A stretch of DNA of 64,000 bases from Bog-159 sp963738345 (GTDB lineage: Bacteria > Acidobacteriota > Terriglobia > Bryobacterales > Bryobacteraceae), in contig CAVTWI010000002.1 in the NCBI GenBank assembly GCA_963738345.1, positions 4,154,001-4,218,000 on the forward strand, read 5' to 3'. Every line of letters starts with the position of its first letter. Positions within the stretch are counted from its first letter, which is position 1. The notes below the pieces were generated by a model. The model was not told the DNA's origin, did not search any database, and saw only the letters and a list, made by a program, of their open reading frames with translations. This document shows positions 1 through 10,329 of the stretch, piece by piece. The position numbers and the translations under genes are program-made.

Positions 1-156
1 GCAACTCAATTCTCGTTTAACCTCGGCGGCAACATCGTGAATGCGGCGGTCGGGAAAGTTCTGGCGAACCAGGAAAAGGCGGGGAAGCTGCATGGGCATA
101 TGGTATCAAAGGTCAGGTTTCTCGTCTTTTTGGAAGCCGGGGACGTCGTCATAAAT

Positions 157-2565
157 GTGATACGCCGCTTCAAGGGACTAGTGTCCCTAATCGCGCTCCC
201 TTGCCTGGCCGCCACGCCGGGCGCATGTGTGAGCAGTCAACCGTTGGGCACATTCAAGATATCGGTGGCACCGGCCAAAGGCGGTCCGGTGTTGCCATTG
301 CGCGAGGTGAACGCGCTGCACAAGGGGCAGAACCTGCTTTACGAGCCGGTGCACATTCCGGGCGCGGTGAAGGACAAGGCGGAAATCGCCGTGCTGCTGG
401 CGCCGCTAGCGAATTCGCAAGGACAACTGGAGGCACTGAAGCCGGAGCCGGCGGGCAAGGCGGCGATGTGGGTGCTGCCGCGCGATGCTTCGGTGGTGGC
501 GCTGGTGTATGGTCCGCAAGGGCTGAGCATGCGCAAGGTGAAAGCCTTGATGCAGAAGAATGACGAGATGCTGGCGGAACTGGCGGACTATGCCGATCAG
601 ACGTCGCAGGTGAGCGCGCTGATTAAAGAGCTGCAGGATTCGGAGAATTCCGGCGCGGATGTCTCGGCGGCGCTGGCGGGATTTTCGGCTAAGTCCGGCG
701 TGACTGTGCCGGCGCTCGACCTGCATGCGGCCACCAATCAACAAGCCGCGACGTTGCTGCACGCGTTGTCGCCAGCTATGAATTCGATGGATCCTCTGAC
801 GGGGACGAATACCGCAGTGGTGCAACAGTCGGCGGGGCTGGCGGCGGCGGTGGCGAGTCTGTTCTTCGGCAGTCCGGTGGGGCTGGTGGCGGGGGGGGCG
901 TCGTTGTTTCAGAACATGCACGCGATGTTGTTTCCCGAGACGGAGTTCCAGTCGATCATCGCGCAGACGGCGCCGGGGGGCAGTTTCGCGCTGTGCGCCA
1001 AGAGCCAGACGGCCAAGCCGCGCACGCGCATCGCGTACTTGTGGGCGCATCGGTTGCCACAACTGGCGGAGCCGAAGCTGACGCTGGCGACAGCAGTGCA
1101 TTTGCCGATCGGAGCGAAATCGGCAGTGGCGGTGCGGGCGAACGAGGGGTCGAAAGCGGTGGCGCTATTGAGGAACTGGCAACTGACTCCGGTAAAAGGC
1201 GGGGCGGCGATTGCGGTGCCGGCGAGCATGGAGAAAGACGGCGAGATCCAACTGGACCTGAGTAAAACGAAAGCCGCGCCGGGCGATTACCATTTGAAAG
1301 CGCTGTGGGATTGGGATGATTTGCCGGTGGCGGGGGATGTGCATCTGCATCCATACGGCGATTTGAAACTGGCCAAACTGGCGGCGGATTCGCGCGACCG
1401 GTTGGTGGAGGGGAGCGGCGAGGTACCGGTAAAGCTGGAAGGCACGGACTTCGAGTTTCTGGAAAAAGCGGAGTTGGAGAAGGCTGGAGGGCATGCCGGT
1501 GCTCCTGTGAAAGTATCCTTCACGCTGGCGCATGGAGTACGGGGGGGGGACCAGGAGTCGGCCGAGGCGGAGGTAGATACCAATGCGCTGAAGCCGGGCG
1601 CATATCGGTTGCTGCTGGCGCAATCGGATGGTGTAGCGCATCCGATTCCGGTGACGATACTGCCGCCGAATCCGAAGATCGAGAATCTGCCGCTGCGTTC
1701 GAACATGGAGGAGAAAGAGCAGAAATTGTGGCTACATGGCAGTGGCCTGGACCGCATCGAGAAGTTGACGAGTGATGCGGGCGAGATCGAGTTGGGGCCG
1801 GCGGGGCACGGGGGGGAGACGCGCGAGGCGACGGTGAAGCTGAATTCCAAAGCGAGCAAGGAGCGCAGCTATGCCATGCATATGAAAGTGCAAGGGATTG
1901 AAGCGCCTCTGCTGGTGGCGGAGGCGATTGAAGTAAAGGGTCCGCGGCCGCGCATTACCGCGGTGCGGAAATCCTATCCACAGAATTTTGGGCTGGCGTT
2001 GAACGACGACGAGATTCCGGCGGCGGTAACGGCTAGTTTCGCCCTTGCCGTGGCGCATGCGGGGGAAGCGCCGGCGGTGGACGTGACGTGCACGGAGGCG
2101 GGTCCGCTGCGGCAGCGATTGCACCTGGCGGCGGGCGACCGGAGCGGCGGGGCACGGCTGGATTTGGCGGGCGAAGGCGTGCTGTTTCTGTCGCTCGATC
2201 CAGGGACGGTGGGGCGGTCTGGGTGCAGGCTGGAGGCACGGGTGACATCCGCGGACGGCGCGAGCGATGCGTTTCCGTTGGGGCGTATTTTGCGAGTGCC
2301 GCGCATCGAGCAGTTTGTGCTTACGGATCAGAAACTGGGCGACGGGGCTTACGCGGGGATCTTGAAAGGCGAGGATCTGGATACGGTGGAGCAGACCGGT
2401 TGGGATGCGCAGCACGGATTGCCGGTGCAATCGATTCCAGAGGCTGACGGGCAGAAGGAAGCGTTGAAGGTGGAACTACCGTGGCCGGCACCGGCGCCAC
2501 ACGCTCCGGTTTTCGTATGGCTGCGCGGAGAGGCGAAGGGGCGGGCTACGGGCGTGATGTATTGA
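157..2565 (+). CDS. Hypothetical secreted protein, about 802 aa
   Basis: I do not recognise the family. The GTG at 157 is chosen because it is followed by a signal-peptide-like start (basic RRFK, then a hydrophobic run ending near Ala-Thr-Pro-Gly-Ala-Cys), although no strong ribosome binding site precedes it. The frame is open back to base 1, so a longer protein starting upstream, for example at GTG 37 or outside the window, cannot be excluded. The body is rich in Ala, Gly and Val. It holds one hydrophobic glycine-rich stretch around residues 240-265, and its second half looks like repeated beta domains with short PxI/PxV-start segments, perhaps Ig or IPT/TIG-like; that is inference only. The gene ends 4 bp from the convergent metallophosphoesterase gene. 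Confidence 0.6.
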   Translation: MIRRFKGLVSLIALPCLAATPGACVSSQPLGTFKISVAPAKGGPVLPLREVNALHKGQNLLYEPVHIPGAVKDKAEIAVLLAPLANSQGQLEALKPEPAGKAAMWVLPRDASVVALVYGPQGLSMRKVKALMQKNDEMLAELADYADQTSQVSALIKELQDSENSGADVSAALAGFSAKSGVTVPALDLHAATNQQAATLLHALSPAMNSMDPLTGTNTAVVQQSAGLAAAVASLFFGSPVGLVAGGASLFQNMHAMLFPETEFQSIIAQTAPGGSFALCAKSQTAKPRTRIAYLWAHRLPQLAEPKLTLATAVHLPIGAKSAVAVRANEGSKAVALLRNWQLTPVKGGAAIAVPASMEKDGEIQLDLSKTKAAPGDYHLKALWDWDDLPVAGDVHLHPYGDLKLAKLAADSRDRLVEGSGEVPVKLEGTDFEFLEKAELEKAGGHAGAPVKVSFTLAHGVRGGDQESAEAEVDTNALKPGAYRLLLAQSDGVAHPIPVTILPPNPKIENLPLRSNMEEKEQKLWLHGSGLDRIEKLTSDAGEIELGPAGHGGETREATVKLNSKASKERSYAMHMKVQGIEAPLLVAEAIEVKGPRPRITAVRKSYPQNFGLALNDDEIPAAVTASFALAVAHAGEAPAVDVTCTEAGPLRQRLHLAAGDRSGGARLDLAGEGVLFLSLDPGTVGRSGCRLEARVTSADGASDAFPLGRILRVPRIEQFVLTDQKLGDGAYAGILKGEDLDTVEQTGWDAQHGLPVQSIPEADGQKEALKVELPWPAPAPHAPVFVWLRGEAKGRATGVMY

Positions 2566-2569
2566 GACG

Positions 2570-3763
2570 CTAGACGAGTTCGTAGACGGTGATTTCGGGC
2601 GGCGCGCCGATGCGCATGGGGATGCCGATGGTGCCGATGCCGCGGTTGACGTAGAGCTGTCCACCGGGCTTTTGGAACCAGCCTGAGACGTAGGGCGTGA
2701 CCAAGCGGCTGGGCGCGATTTCGGGATTCACAAATTCGAGGGCGACCTGGCCGCCGTGCGTGTGTCCGGCGAGGCTGAGATCGATGCCGAGTTCGGCGGC
2801 GCGATCGAAGGTATCGGGATTGTGACTCATCAGAATGTTCACTTTGCCGGGCGCCATGAGGGGTTGCACTCCTTCGAGGTAAGTGCGGACGAAATTCTCA
2901 CTAGGCCCCATGTGGCGGCTGGTTTCGAAATCCACTCCGATTAAGTTGAACGACTCCCCCCCCGCGGTTACGGGCACGTTTTCGTGGCGCAGAATGCGGA
3001 TGCCGACCTGGCGGAACATGGCGGTGATGGAGGCTTCGGTGTGGGACCAGGCCTCATGATTACCCATACAGCCGAAGATGCCGAAGGGCGCGCGCAGGGC
3101 GGTTAGGGCGCTGACGACGGCATGCTGCGTGGATGGGTCCCAAGTGACGAAGTCTCCGGTGAGGGCGATGAGGTCGGGCTTCAGATCGTTGGTGATTTGC
3201 ACATAGCGGCGGATTTCCGTTTCGGGCATGAAGGGCCCGATGTGGATATCGGAAAGCTGGGCGATGCGAAAGCCGTGGAAGGCTTTGGGCAGATGCGGCA
3301 GTTGGATGGGCCGGTGGGTGGTTTCAAGATTCAGGCGTCCGTAGAAGAGTCCGTAGGCGCCGGCCACGAATGGCGCGGCCACCACGACGTTGGCGCTACG
3401 TTCGAGAAACTGACGGCGTCCGGGAGAGGCGAGAGCACCGGTTGCGCGAGCGGCGCGCTTGACGGGCCACAGGATGGCGGCGAGCAGGAAGGCCACTAGC
3501 GAGCAGACCACCCAATAGGCGAATGGCGCGGAAATGAGGGCGTCGTACCAGGTGAGGCGGGTGGGGCTGGAGCGGCGGCCGAAGAGTCCGAAGTTGAAGG
3601 CGAGCAGGGCGAGGTAGAGGAGGAGTCCGGCGGCGGTGAGGATGAGTTGCGTTTGCCGGGTTTGGGCCAGACGTTTCACGAGGGCACGGGCGCGGATATA
3701 CCAGAAGACCTGGCTGGCGACGAAGATAGCGATTAGGATGCTGAAGATTAGGGGGAACGACAT
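2570..3763 (-). CDS. Membrane-anchored metallophosphoesterase (YkuE-like)
   Basis: This 397-aa protein is a calcineurin-type phosphoesterase expected to hydrolyse a phosphoester outside the cytoplasmic membrane using two metal ions. About three hydrophobic segments lie in the first 100 residues (roughly 1-22, 40-60, 77-99). A twin-arginine motif, RRQFL, at 116-120 precedes a further hydrophobic run. The catalytic motifs then follow in order: the D-x-H of LSDIHIG at about 170-176, then GD, GNHE and finally GHTHGG. YkuE-type enzymes are known Tat substrates; finding the Tat-like motif after several membrane segments is less usual. The substrate cannot be read from sequence. It is convergent with the upstream secreted-protein gene. 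Confidence 0.88.
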   Translation of the reverse strand: MSFPLIFSILIAIFVASQVFWYIRARALVKRLAQTRQTQLILTAAGLLLYLALLAFNFGLFGRRSSPTRLTWYDALISAPFAYWVVCSLVAFLLAAILWPVKRAARATGALASPGRRQFLERSANVVVAAPFVAGAYGLFYGRLNLETTHRPIQLPHLPKAFHGFRIAQLSDIHIGPFMPETEIRRYVQITNDLKPDLIALTGDFVTWDPSTQHAVVSALTALRAPFGIFGCMGNHEAWSHTEASITAMFRQVGIRILRHENVPVTAGGESFNLIGVDFETSRHMGPSENFVRTYLEGVQPLMAPGKVNILMSHNPDTFDRAAELGIDLSLAGHTHGGQVALEFVNPEIAPSRLVTPYVSGWFQKPGGQLYVNRGIGTIGIPMRIGAPPEITVYELV

Positions 3764-3928
3764 GGAGTCTCTATGCGGGTTATTATCCCACGGCGAGTGA
3801 TGGTAATCGCTTCGACGCTCGGTTTCAAAGTTTTAGAAAGCGACTCCGCTGGCAGACGACACGCGGCGGCAAAGTGGGGGCGCAGTTACAAAGGCAAGCT
3901 CGCGTGAGGCGTGGCCGACTGGCCATGG

Positions 3929-5431
3929 TCATTGGACTTCGAAGTTAGCTATGGCCGTGGGGGCGAATGCGCCGCCAGCGACTACTGGATGGGAGCCAGG
4001 CGCGGCGCCTGCCGGCACCGAAAACGTAAACGCCGTGCTGCGGCCGAAGCCGCCATGTAAGCTGACCGTCACCGTACCCAAGGAGGGATTGCTTAACGCG
4101 TCCCAATGAAAGTCAATCGCAGCCATCTGGTCGAAGCCAAACCCCGCGGCGGTGACTACAGTCCCGGGCGGTCCGGAGCTTGGACTGAGAATCAGGCTGG
4201 CTGACATTTCGAAATTGGCCGCACCTACCTTGCCGCTTGTTTGGCCGCTGCCCAGAAAAAGACGGGGGCCATTGACGGCTTGGGTAGCTAGCCCGGTGGC
4301 TGTGACCGCGCCGCTCCGATCAGCGATGGTGCTAGCCAATGCAGCCGAGTCGAACCCGGCTGTATAAATATCGACCCTCTCGCCCGGAGTGAACCCACTG
4401 CCCAAAAACGTCAGCGGCGTCCCGCGAACGCCAGCGTCTGGAGATACGCTGAGGTTGGCCGTTACAAACACGACTTCGCCGATGCTCGCGCCGGTGCTGT
4501 ACCATAAGGAACCGCCGGATCCGGCAATCATTTGGCCCGGATAACTGCCTTTGAAGGGCACGCTGTAATTTGAGAACGAGCCGTTCGTGGTGACGCGTCC
4601 AATGATTGCTTGCTGGGGTTCGGTGAACCACATGGCTCCGTCGGGTCCAGGGGCGATCCACCAGGGCAGGCCATAGCCAGAGGGCAACGAGTACTCGGTA
4701 ACAACCCCGGAAGTGGTGATTCGCCCTATTTTCGATGCCGATATTTCAGTAAACCAGAGGGCGCCGTCGGGCCCGGTGGTCATGGAGTTGAGGCTGGGAT
4801 TGGATGTCGGTATGTAATACTCGGTGATCGCGCCGCTCGTAGTGACCTGCCCGACGATGTTGGCGACCGCCTCGGTAAACCATAAGGCGCCATCCGGCCC
4901 GACAACAATCGAGTTGGGGTCGGCCTGATAAATGCCGTTAGGCGGCACTTCGTATTTGGTAAGCGTGCCTGACGTGGTAAGGCGCCCAATTGCGTTCTGC
5001 AGCGTAAACCACAGAGCCCCATCCGGGCCGGGCGTGATTGCCGGGTAACCACCGTAATCGTTTGAGACTTTGTACTGCTTAGTCACCACGCCGGCGGTAG
5101 TCATGCGCCCGACCCACGTACCGACGGTAGAAGTTGATGTAAACCAGAGCGCTCCATCCGACCCGGATGTAATGCCATAGAGACCGCAGGGAGATCCGCC
5201 GCAAGGAGCTGGGGACACAGGATAAAACGCGACGGCGCCCGCAGGCGTGAGGCGGGCGATTTGGTTGGCGAGTGGCATCGTCATCCATAGGGCGCGATCC
5301 GGCCCGACTGTCACCTGGGATTCAAATTCGGAGGAGATCGCGGTTGAGCCCACTGCAAACAATTGGACGGCAATCTGTTGAGCCGGCGAAACTGCCGGCA
5401 AACTCAAGGCCAAGAAAATCAGAATTCGCAT
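3929..5431 (-). CDS. Secreted Virginiamycin-B-lyase-like beta-propeller protein
   Basis: The protein has about 500 aa. It carries seven copies of a blade motif of the form G-P-D-G-A-L-W-F-T, as in streptogramin lyase (Vgb) and NHL/SMP-30 propellers, followed by a C-terminal region with two IPT/TIG-like beta domains. The ATG at 5431 is preferred over the one at 5455 because it follows a GGGGGG ribosome binding site and starts a clear signal peptide (MRILIFLALSLPAVSPAQQ). Acidobacterial proteins of this kind are secreted; true lyase activity on streptogramins is not implied, since the propeller is often used for other roles. The gene stands alone. Confidence 0.8.
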   Translation of the reverse strand: MRILIFLALSLPAVSPAQQIAVQLFAVGSTAISSEFESQVTVGPDRALWMTMPLANQIARLTPAGAVAFYPVSPAPCGGSPCGLYGITSGSDGALWFTSTSTVGTWVGRMTTAGVVTKQYKVSNDYGGYPAITPGPDGALWFTLQNAIGRLTTSGTLTKYEVPPNGIYQADPNSIVVGPDGALWFTEAVANIVGQVTTSGAITEYYIPTSNPSLNSMTTGPDGALWFTEISASKIGRITTSGVVTEYSLPSGYGLPWWIAPGPDGAMWFTEPQQAIIGRVTTNGSFSNYSVPFKGSYPGQMIAGSGGSLWYSTGASIGEVVFVTANLSVSPDAGVRGTPLTFLGSGFTPGERVDIYTAGFDSAALASTIADRSGAVTATGLATQAVNGPRLFLGSGQTSGKVGAANFEMSASLILSPSSGPPGTVVTAAGFGFDQMAAIDFHWDALSNPSLGTVTVSLHGGFGRSTAFTFSVPAGAAPGSHPVVAGGAFAPTAIANFEVQ

Positions 5432-5713
5432 GTTCCCCCCAAGTATAACTTTCACCTATATCCGTAGAAGTCGCAAGGCCACCGTCGGCTGCACGTAACT
5501 CCTTATGCCCACGCGCTACTTCTTCTTCAATTGAATGGAACGGCGGAACCCTGGGAGAGCCCGGGCAGGCTCCGAGCGAGTAAGCCACTCGGAGAATGCC
5601 CCCAGGCGGCGCCGAGGGAAGCGGACGTAGACTTAGCTTGGAGCGCGGCTTGGCGGATTTTAGACGGCATCCACCAGGAAGGAGTTCGTGGCAGTCCGGA
5701 GTAGAAACTGATT

Positions 5714-6145
5714 TCATTGACTGAGCATGAATACAATCCCATAGCCGTTAGAGACGCCGGCAATCCAGGTCGAACCACCAACTGAAGTCGTGCCGAAGAG
5801 TACTCCGTCTTTTTCAACCAGGCTGGACTCAGGGTCGAATCCGTTTGGGCCCGTAAAGGTAGCGAGTACGCTTTCTATCCACGCACCGCCTTCAGAGGCA
5901 GGAGGGGTTAGCTTGAACACACTTTCGCTCGCCTCGCCATAGAGAGCGCCTTGCGCCCCGAGAATGACGCCGGAATTTGGTTGGAATCCGTCGCCCCGGC
6001 GCCGGTTGAAACGGTGAAGAATTTGTTCTTTCCATGCGCCCCCGGAAGGGGCCGGCGGCTTTAAGGCAAATACCGTGCCACAACCGCCGCCGCAACTATG
6101 CTGTATGGGAATTCCGCAAGACGGGTTTGTCCTCACTTTCCGCAA
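5714..6145 (-). pseudogene. Remnant of a GloVer-repeat secreted protein
   Basis: About 140 residues read as two to three GloVer-type tandem repeats (the CGTVFALKPP...GGAWKEQIL and SVFKLTPP...GGAWIESVLATF pattern), which belong to a beta-propeller-like acidobacterial secreted family. It lacks a signal peptide and most of the repeats. Repeat-like residues (FGGNGGCPV) continue upstream near 6150-6180 in another frame, so it looks like the broken 3' end of a larger gene. The adjoining fragment of an ADOP permease at 6247 also ends abruptly, so this stretch is probably a rearrangement scar. Confidence 0.6.
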
Positions 6146-6246
6146 CGGGACATCCGCCGTTTCCGCCGAAATCTAGCATTTTCCGAGTCGCGCGTAATCC
6201 GCCCGGAAGCCTGCTCAACGAACGCCTTGGCGATTAGGCCTAATCT

Positions 6247-6797
6247 GCGGCTACCTTGTTCTACTCGGTTCGGAGCGCTTTCATTGGATCTAACCGGGAA
6301 GCACGCCATGCTGGAGCCAGGCAGGCCAGAACCGCAACCGCCAGCAGCGTTGCAATCACGCCGGAGAGAACCACAGGATCGAGAGGCTTCGTTCCGAAAA
6401 GCATCGACTGTAAGATGCGTGTGGCCGCGAAGCTCATCACCAAACCAAGGCCCAGCCCGAACAGCGCTGGCCGCAGGCCATCCATCAGCATCAACTGCAA
6501 GAGCTCATCGCGTTGCGCGCCCAGCGCTGTGCGGATTCCCAGTTCTGAGGTCCGCTGAGTGGTAAGGTACGATAACACGCCGTACAAGCCCACCGAAGCA
6601 AGAATCAGCGACAAGATAGCAAAAGCCAGCACAAGGGTTGCGCTCAGGCTCACATTCACCAGGGACGCGCCAATGATCTGGTTCATGGTGAGCACACTTG
6701 AAACCGAAAGTTCGGGATCGAGCTGCGCGATCTGTTTTTGCAGCGGCACCGAAAATTGCAATGGATCCGTTGCGGTGTGAACCGCGAGCGTCGGCAG
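6247..6797 (-). pseudogene. 3' fragment of an ADOP-type ABC permease, a direct repeat of 11020-11570
   Basis: The reading frame at 6261-6761 encodes 166 residues matching the last part of the permease encoded at 11033-13669. I count 11 amino-acid differences. It contains the final FtsX-type transmembrane block (LTTQRTSELGIR, GLGLGLVMSFAATRIL) and the terminal LDPMKALRTE. The first 700 or so residues are absent. Nucleotide similarity continues a few bases past the stop codon and ends abruptly near 6797, just before the hairpin that follows the TonB receptor gene. It cannot encode a working permease and is best read as the product of a partial duplication or deletion. Confidence 0.85.
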
Positions 6798-6821
6798 TCG
6801 CTTTCCCCGGATCGTCGACTA

Positions 6822-6838
6822 CGCCTTTGTTAAAGGCG
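6822..6838. terminator. Hairpin downstream of the TonB receptor gene
   Basis: A perfect 7-bp stem (CGCCTTT / AAAGGCG) encloses a 3-nt loop, 15 bp after the stop codon of the minus-strand receptor gene. There is no clear U-tract on the minus-strand transcript, so intrinsic termination would be weak there. Confidence 0.4.
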
Positions 6839-6852
6839 GCGTTTTAATCGAA

Positions 6853-9800
6853 TCAAAACTCCAATCGTGCCTGAAACGCGATCATGCGCGGGGAACTGTC
6901 GCCGCCAAGTCCGACGCCAAGCAATCCTGTCGGCGGCGCGGTGGCGTAGGTAAGCGCTCCGAATCCCGTTTGGGTCGAAGGTCTTCCGGGAATGCCTGCA
7001 TACACGACTGTTGGTAACGCGAAGTTTGGATGATTGAAAAGGTTGAATGCCTGCCCCTCGAGGCGAAGCTTTACGTGTTCGCGCAGGGTAAACCATTTCG
7101 TCAGATAAAAATCGGCCCACGCGAAATCGGGACCGCGCAACGCGTTCCGTCCGAGATTGCCGAACTGGCAATTCTGCGCGTTGTCTCCGCCGGTGCAAGC
7201 TCCTGTGCTCGGATCCACCGCTGAGACGAACGCGTTCGGATTGAGCCACTGCACTGTCCCCGCCGGCGTCACTCCTGCAATTGGCTGATGCTCATAAAGA
7301 GGAACACCCGCGACCACGCTCGCAAATTGCGGGCCGCTCCCTTGCACAATGCCGTCGCCATTCGCCGAGTACGGCGTGCTCAATACCGAAAACGGCACAC
7401 CGCTGTGCCAGAACGCCGTTCCCGAAACCTGCCATCCATTGACCACCGCCCCCAGCGCTCTGCTCCGCGCTTTAAACGGCAACTGATAGACGTATTGCGC
7501 GGTGAAATTGCCGCGGACATCGTAATCGCAAGGACCGTATTGCCGCCCCAGTTCGCCGGGCAGCGGCGTGAGGATTCCTCCGGCGGAAAACGGCAGGAAT
7601 CCGCCGTTCGAGACCGTGTCCATACAACGGCTCCAGGTGTAATTCGCCAGCACCTGCAGCCCGTGCGTCAGCCGCTTATCGGCCGTCAGTTGCAGCCCGT
7701 TGTAATGACTGTTCGCGCCGGTGCTAAGCTGCGTCACCGCGCCGAACCTCGGCATCCGACGGCTGGCCATACGGAAACGGAGCAAAGCAGCCCTGGCACA
7801 CGGTCTGATAGCCGTTCACCTGCGTTTCGTAGGGCTGATTCACGGCGCGCGTGCCGACATACTGCGCGCGCAGATTCATCGTCGTGCCGAACTGCTGTTC
7901 CAGCGCGAAGCTCCATTGCATGAAGTATGGCGCGTGAAGCTTGCCATCCGGAACCGCCGTGATCGCCACCGGCTGTAGGCATGTCGCCGGATTCGATAGG
8001 GCCGACGCGCACGATAACTGCCCTTGCGCGAACCCGGAGGTGAACGTCTGGTTGGCCGCGACGGTTGCGGCAATCGCACTGTCAATGTTCGATCCGCCGG
8101 CCGTGCCCAGCAACCCACCTAGAAATGTCTTCGAGTACGGCGGATTGATTCCGACCAGATCCACCACGCTCCCCGGCAGAATGTCGCTGAATAAACCGAA
8201 CCCGGTTCGCAGCACAGTCTTCGAGGCAGCCTGCCAGGCGAGCGCCATTCGAGGTTGCATGATCGCCAGCGGCGTCGATGCGAAAATATTCCCCAGCTTT
8301 GTCTCGATCAACGCGTCGAGCGGTTGATTGACGTTGTGTGAAATTGCGTCCCACGATCCCGGCAGCCGCGCCACCGCATCGTGCGGATTCACCGGATTCG
8401 AATTATGCGTCGCGCGGAGACCGAACGTCCAGGTCAGCGTTTTCGTGATTTTCCAGGTGTCCTGCGCGTAAACATCCAGCGTTGAGAAAGTTGTACGGCT
8501 GCGAATTCGCCTGCGGAAATGTCTCCGACGCGGTCGACGCTATGCCGTAAATGAACTGCGGCAGAGTGGCGTAGCTCACCGTGGGCACCACTCCCTCGCC
8601 GAAGTCATAATCGTTGAGCCGGAAAATCCGAATGTTGGTCCCGAACCTAAGCTCATGCGCGCCGAGCGTCCACGCCAGATTGTCATTCAAGAACAACCGC
8701 GAAGCCCGCCTGCCTTGAACCCACGTGTTGTCGAGCCCGCCCACCGTTGTGAACGGACTCCCTTGAAGCACAATCGGCCACGCCGCCAGCGTCTTCGACA
8801 AGTCCGTTGGACCGAACAGGCTCTCGTACCAGGAGAACGCGGGATTGAAATAGTTCACCAGGTTCTGCGAAAACACGTGCGTGTATCCGGTTGCGAAAGA
8901 ATACAGAGGCTGCGGAGAGGCGGCGTTGAACAAGGGGTTGATCGGGTCCGTGTACGCCGCCTGCAGGCCCGTGTCCGCCTGAAAACGAAACCACGTCATG
9001 TTTCTCTCATTCACGTTGTAGTCGATACGCGCCGTCTGCACCTGCTCGCTGTCGTCGCTCGAATGCGAGATACTTTGCCGGTTCGCGCACCCATTACCGT
9101 TCGGAGGATTTCCCGCCGCCGCCATTCCATCGCTATTGAACGGGCAACCCAATACCGCCAGCGGCGCGCCCGCCGTACTTCGATAGAGCGAGAACAGCTT
9201 TTGATAGAGCGGCACCAGTTGCGGCGCCGGTTGATAGACCGATCCCGTGATGGAATCCGTTCCTCCACGCGGAAGCTGAGCCAAGACGTAATTTTGAAAT
9301 GCGGGCGTTGGGACTGTCGTCGCCGAAACGATGGGAAGCGCGATCCGGACCCATTCGGTATCGAAAAAGAAGAACAGCTTGTTGCGGCGGATGGGCCCGC
9401 CCAGGCTGCCTCCAAAATGGTTGACCGTCGAACGCGGCTTCTGATTCCCCGGCGTTGAATTGGTGAAAAAATCCGCCGCATTGAACCGCGATCCATTCCA
9501 CAGCTCGTACAGGTTCCCGTGAAATTGATTCCCGCCGGACTTGGTCACGTAGTTCACCTGCGCCGCCCCGTATCGCCCCTGATCCACCGCATAAGAGAGC
9601 GTGTTCACGGTCACCTCGGCGATCGAATTCAGTCCAAGAACAAGGTTCGTGGAGAGCCCGCTGTTCAGATTCGTCAGCGGATCGTTGGTTTCGAGACCAT
9701 CCACGATATAGCCGTTCGATAGCGACGGCAGGCCATTGAACTGAACATTGCCATAGCCGTTCGTGCCGCCGACGAAATCGTTCCCGCTGCCCGCCGTGTT

Positions 9801-10268
9801 GATCAGCGCTCCTGCGGCAAACTGCAACGGGTAAGTCATATCGCCTCCGGGATTCGGAAGATCTTCGAGCGCGCGGGCGCCGAGGGTCGTGGACGTATTC
9901 GCATTTTGCGGATTCACTAGGGGCGCTCCCTCGCTCACCGTGATCGTCTGGTTCGAAGCCGCGACCTTCAATGTGAAGTCTACCGTTTGCTTTTGCCCCA
10001 GGCCCGCCATCACGGAACGGTTTTCCTGCGCCTCGAACTGATCTGCCTCCACCTTCACCGAATATGGACCGGGCTTGAGTTGCGGGAAGTTGAATCGCCC
10101 GCTGTCGTCGACCTTCGCGGTCCGTTTCATCCCGTTATCGATGCTCGTGAGCGTGACCCTCGCGGCGGGAATCGCCGCGCCTGTGACATCCGTCACGGAG
10201 CCCCCAATCGCGCTGGTGGTCTCGCCCTGGCCCCAAAGCGGAACGGTCAAGAAGGCCGCGAGTGCCAC
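6853..10268 (-). CDS. TonB-dependent receptor, Oar-like with carboxypeptidase-regulatory domain (two frameshifts)
   Basis: Three consecutive reading pieces (10268-8403, about 8480-7740, about 7785-6853) join into one outer-membrane receptor of about 1135 aa. The GTG start at 10268 begins a signal peptide. Residues of roughly 15-100 form the carboxypeptidase-regulatory Ig-like domain (GGSVTDVTGAAIPAARVTL). A plug follows, then a large barrel ending in FQARLEF, the terminal-Phe signal for outer-membrane insertion. Near 8484 an extra base breaks a predicted TLDVYAQDTW stretch, and another near 7767 breaks the join before MPRFGAV; removing one base at each site restores a continuous protein. The gene is divergent from an MntR-like regulator with an operator between them, which suggests metal-responsive uptake. 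The substrate is unknown. Confidence 0.82.
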
Positions 10269-10277
10269 GGCTCTATA

Positions 10278-10295
10278 AATTAGGCATGACTAAAT
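10278..10295. promoter_or_regulatory. Putative MntR/DtxR-type operator
   Basis: An 18-bp imperfect palindrome of the form AATTAG-GCATGA-CTAAAT matches its reverse complement at 14 of 18 positions. Its TTAG...CTAA half-sites resemble those bound by DtxR/MntR-family repressors. It lies 10 bp upstream of the receptor start codon and about 35 bp upstream of the regulator gene, so one site could control both. Confidence 0.6.
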
Positions 10296-10315
10296 ATACA
10301 ACATTCCGCATCCTC

Positions 10316-10321
10316 TATACT
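10316..10321 (+). promoter_or_regulatory. Putative -10 element (TATACT) of the metal regulator gene
   Basis: TATACT ends 8 bp before the GTG start at 10330, with the operator overlapping the expected -35 region. If this is the real -10, transcription would begin at or next to the start codon, giving a leaderless mRNA. No ribosome binding site is seen before the GTG, in agreement. Confidence 0.4.
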
Positions 10322-10329
10322 GTCCTTTA

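Noticed and set aside
406..1101. Minus-strand open frame of 231 codons inside the first gene
   Set aside because: It is Arg/His/Gln-rich, without a ribosome binding site, antisense to a coding frame with a signal peptide.
5322..5717. 131-codon minus-strand frame between the propeller gene and the GloVer remnant
   Set aside because: It overlaps the propeller gene's signal peptide region and has no recognisable motif.
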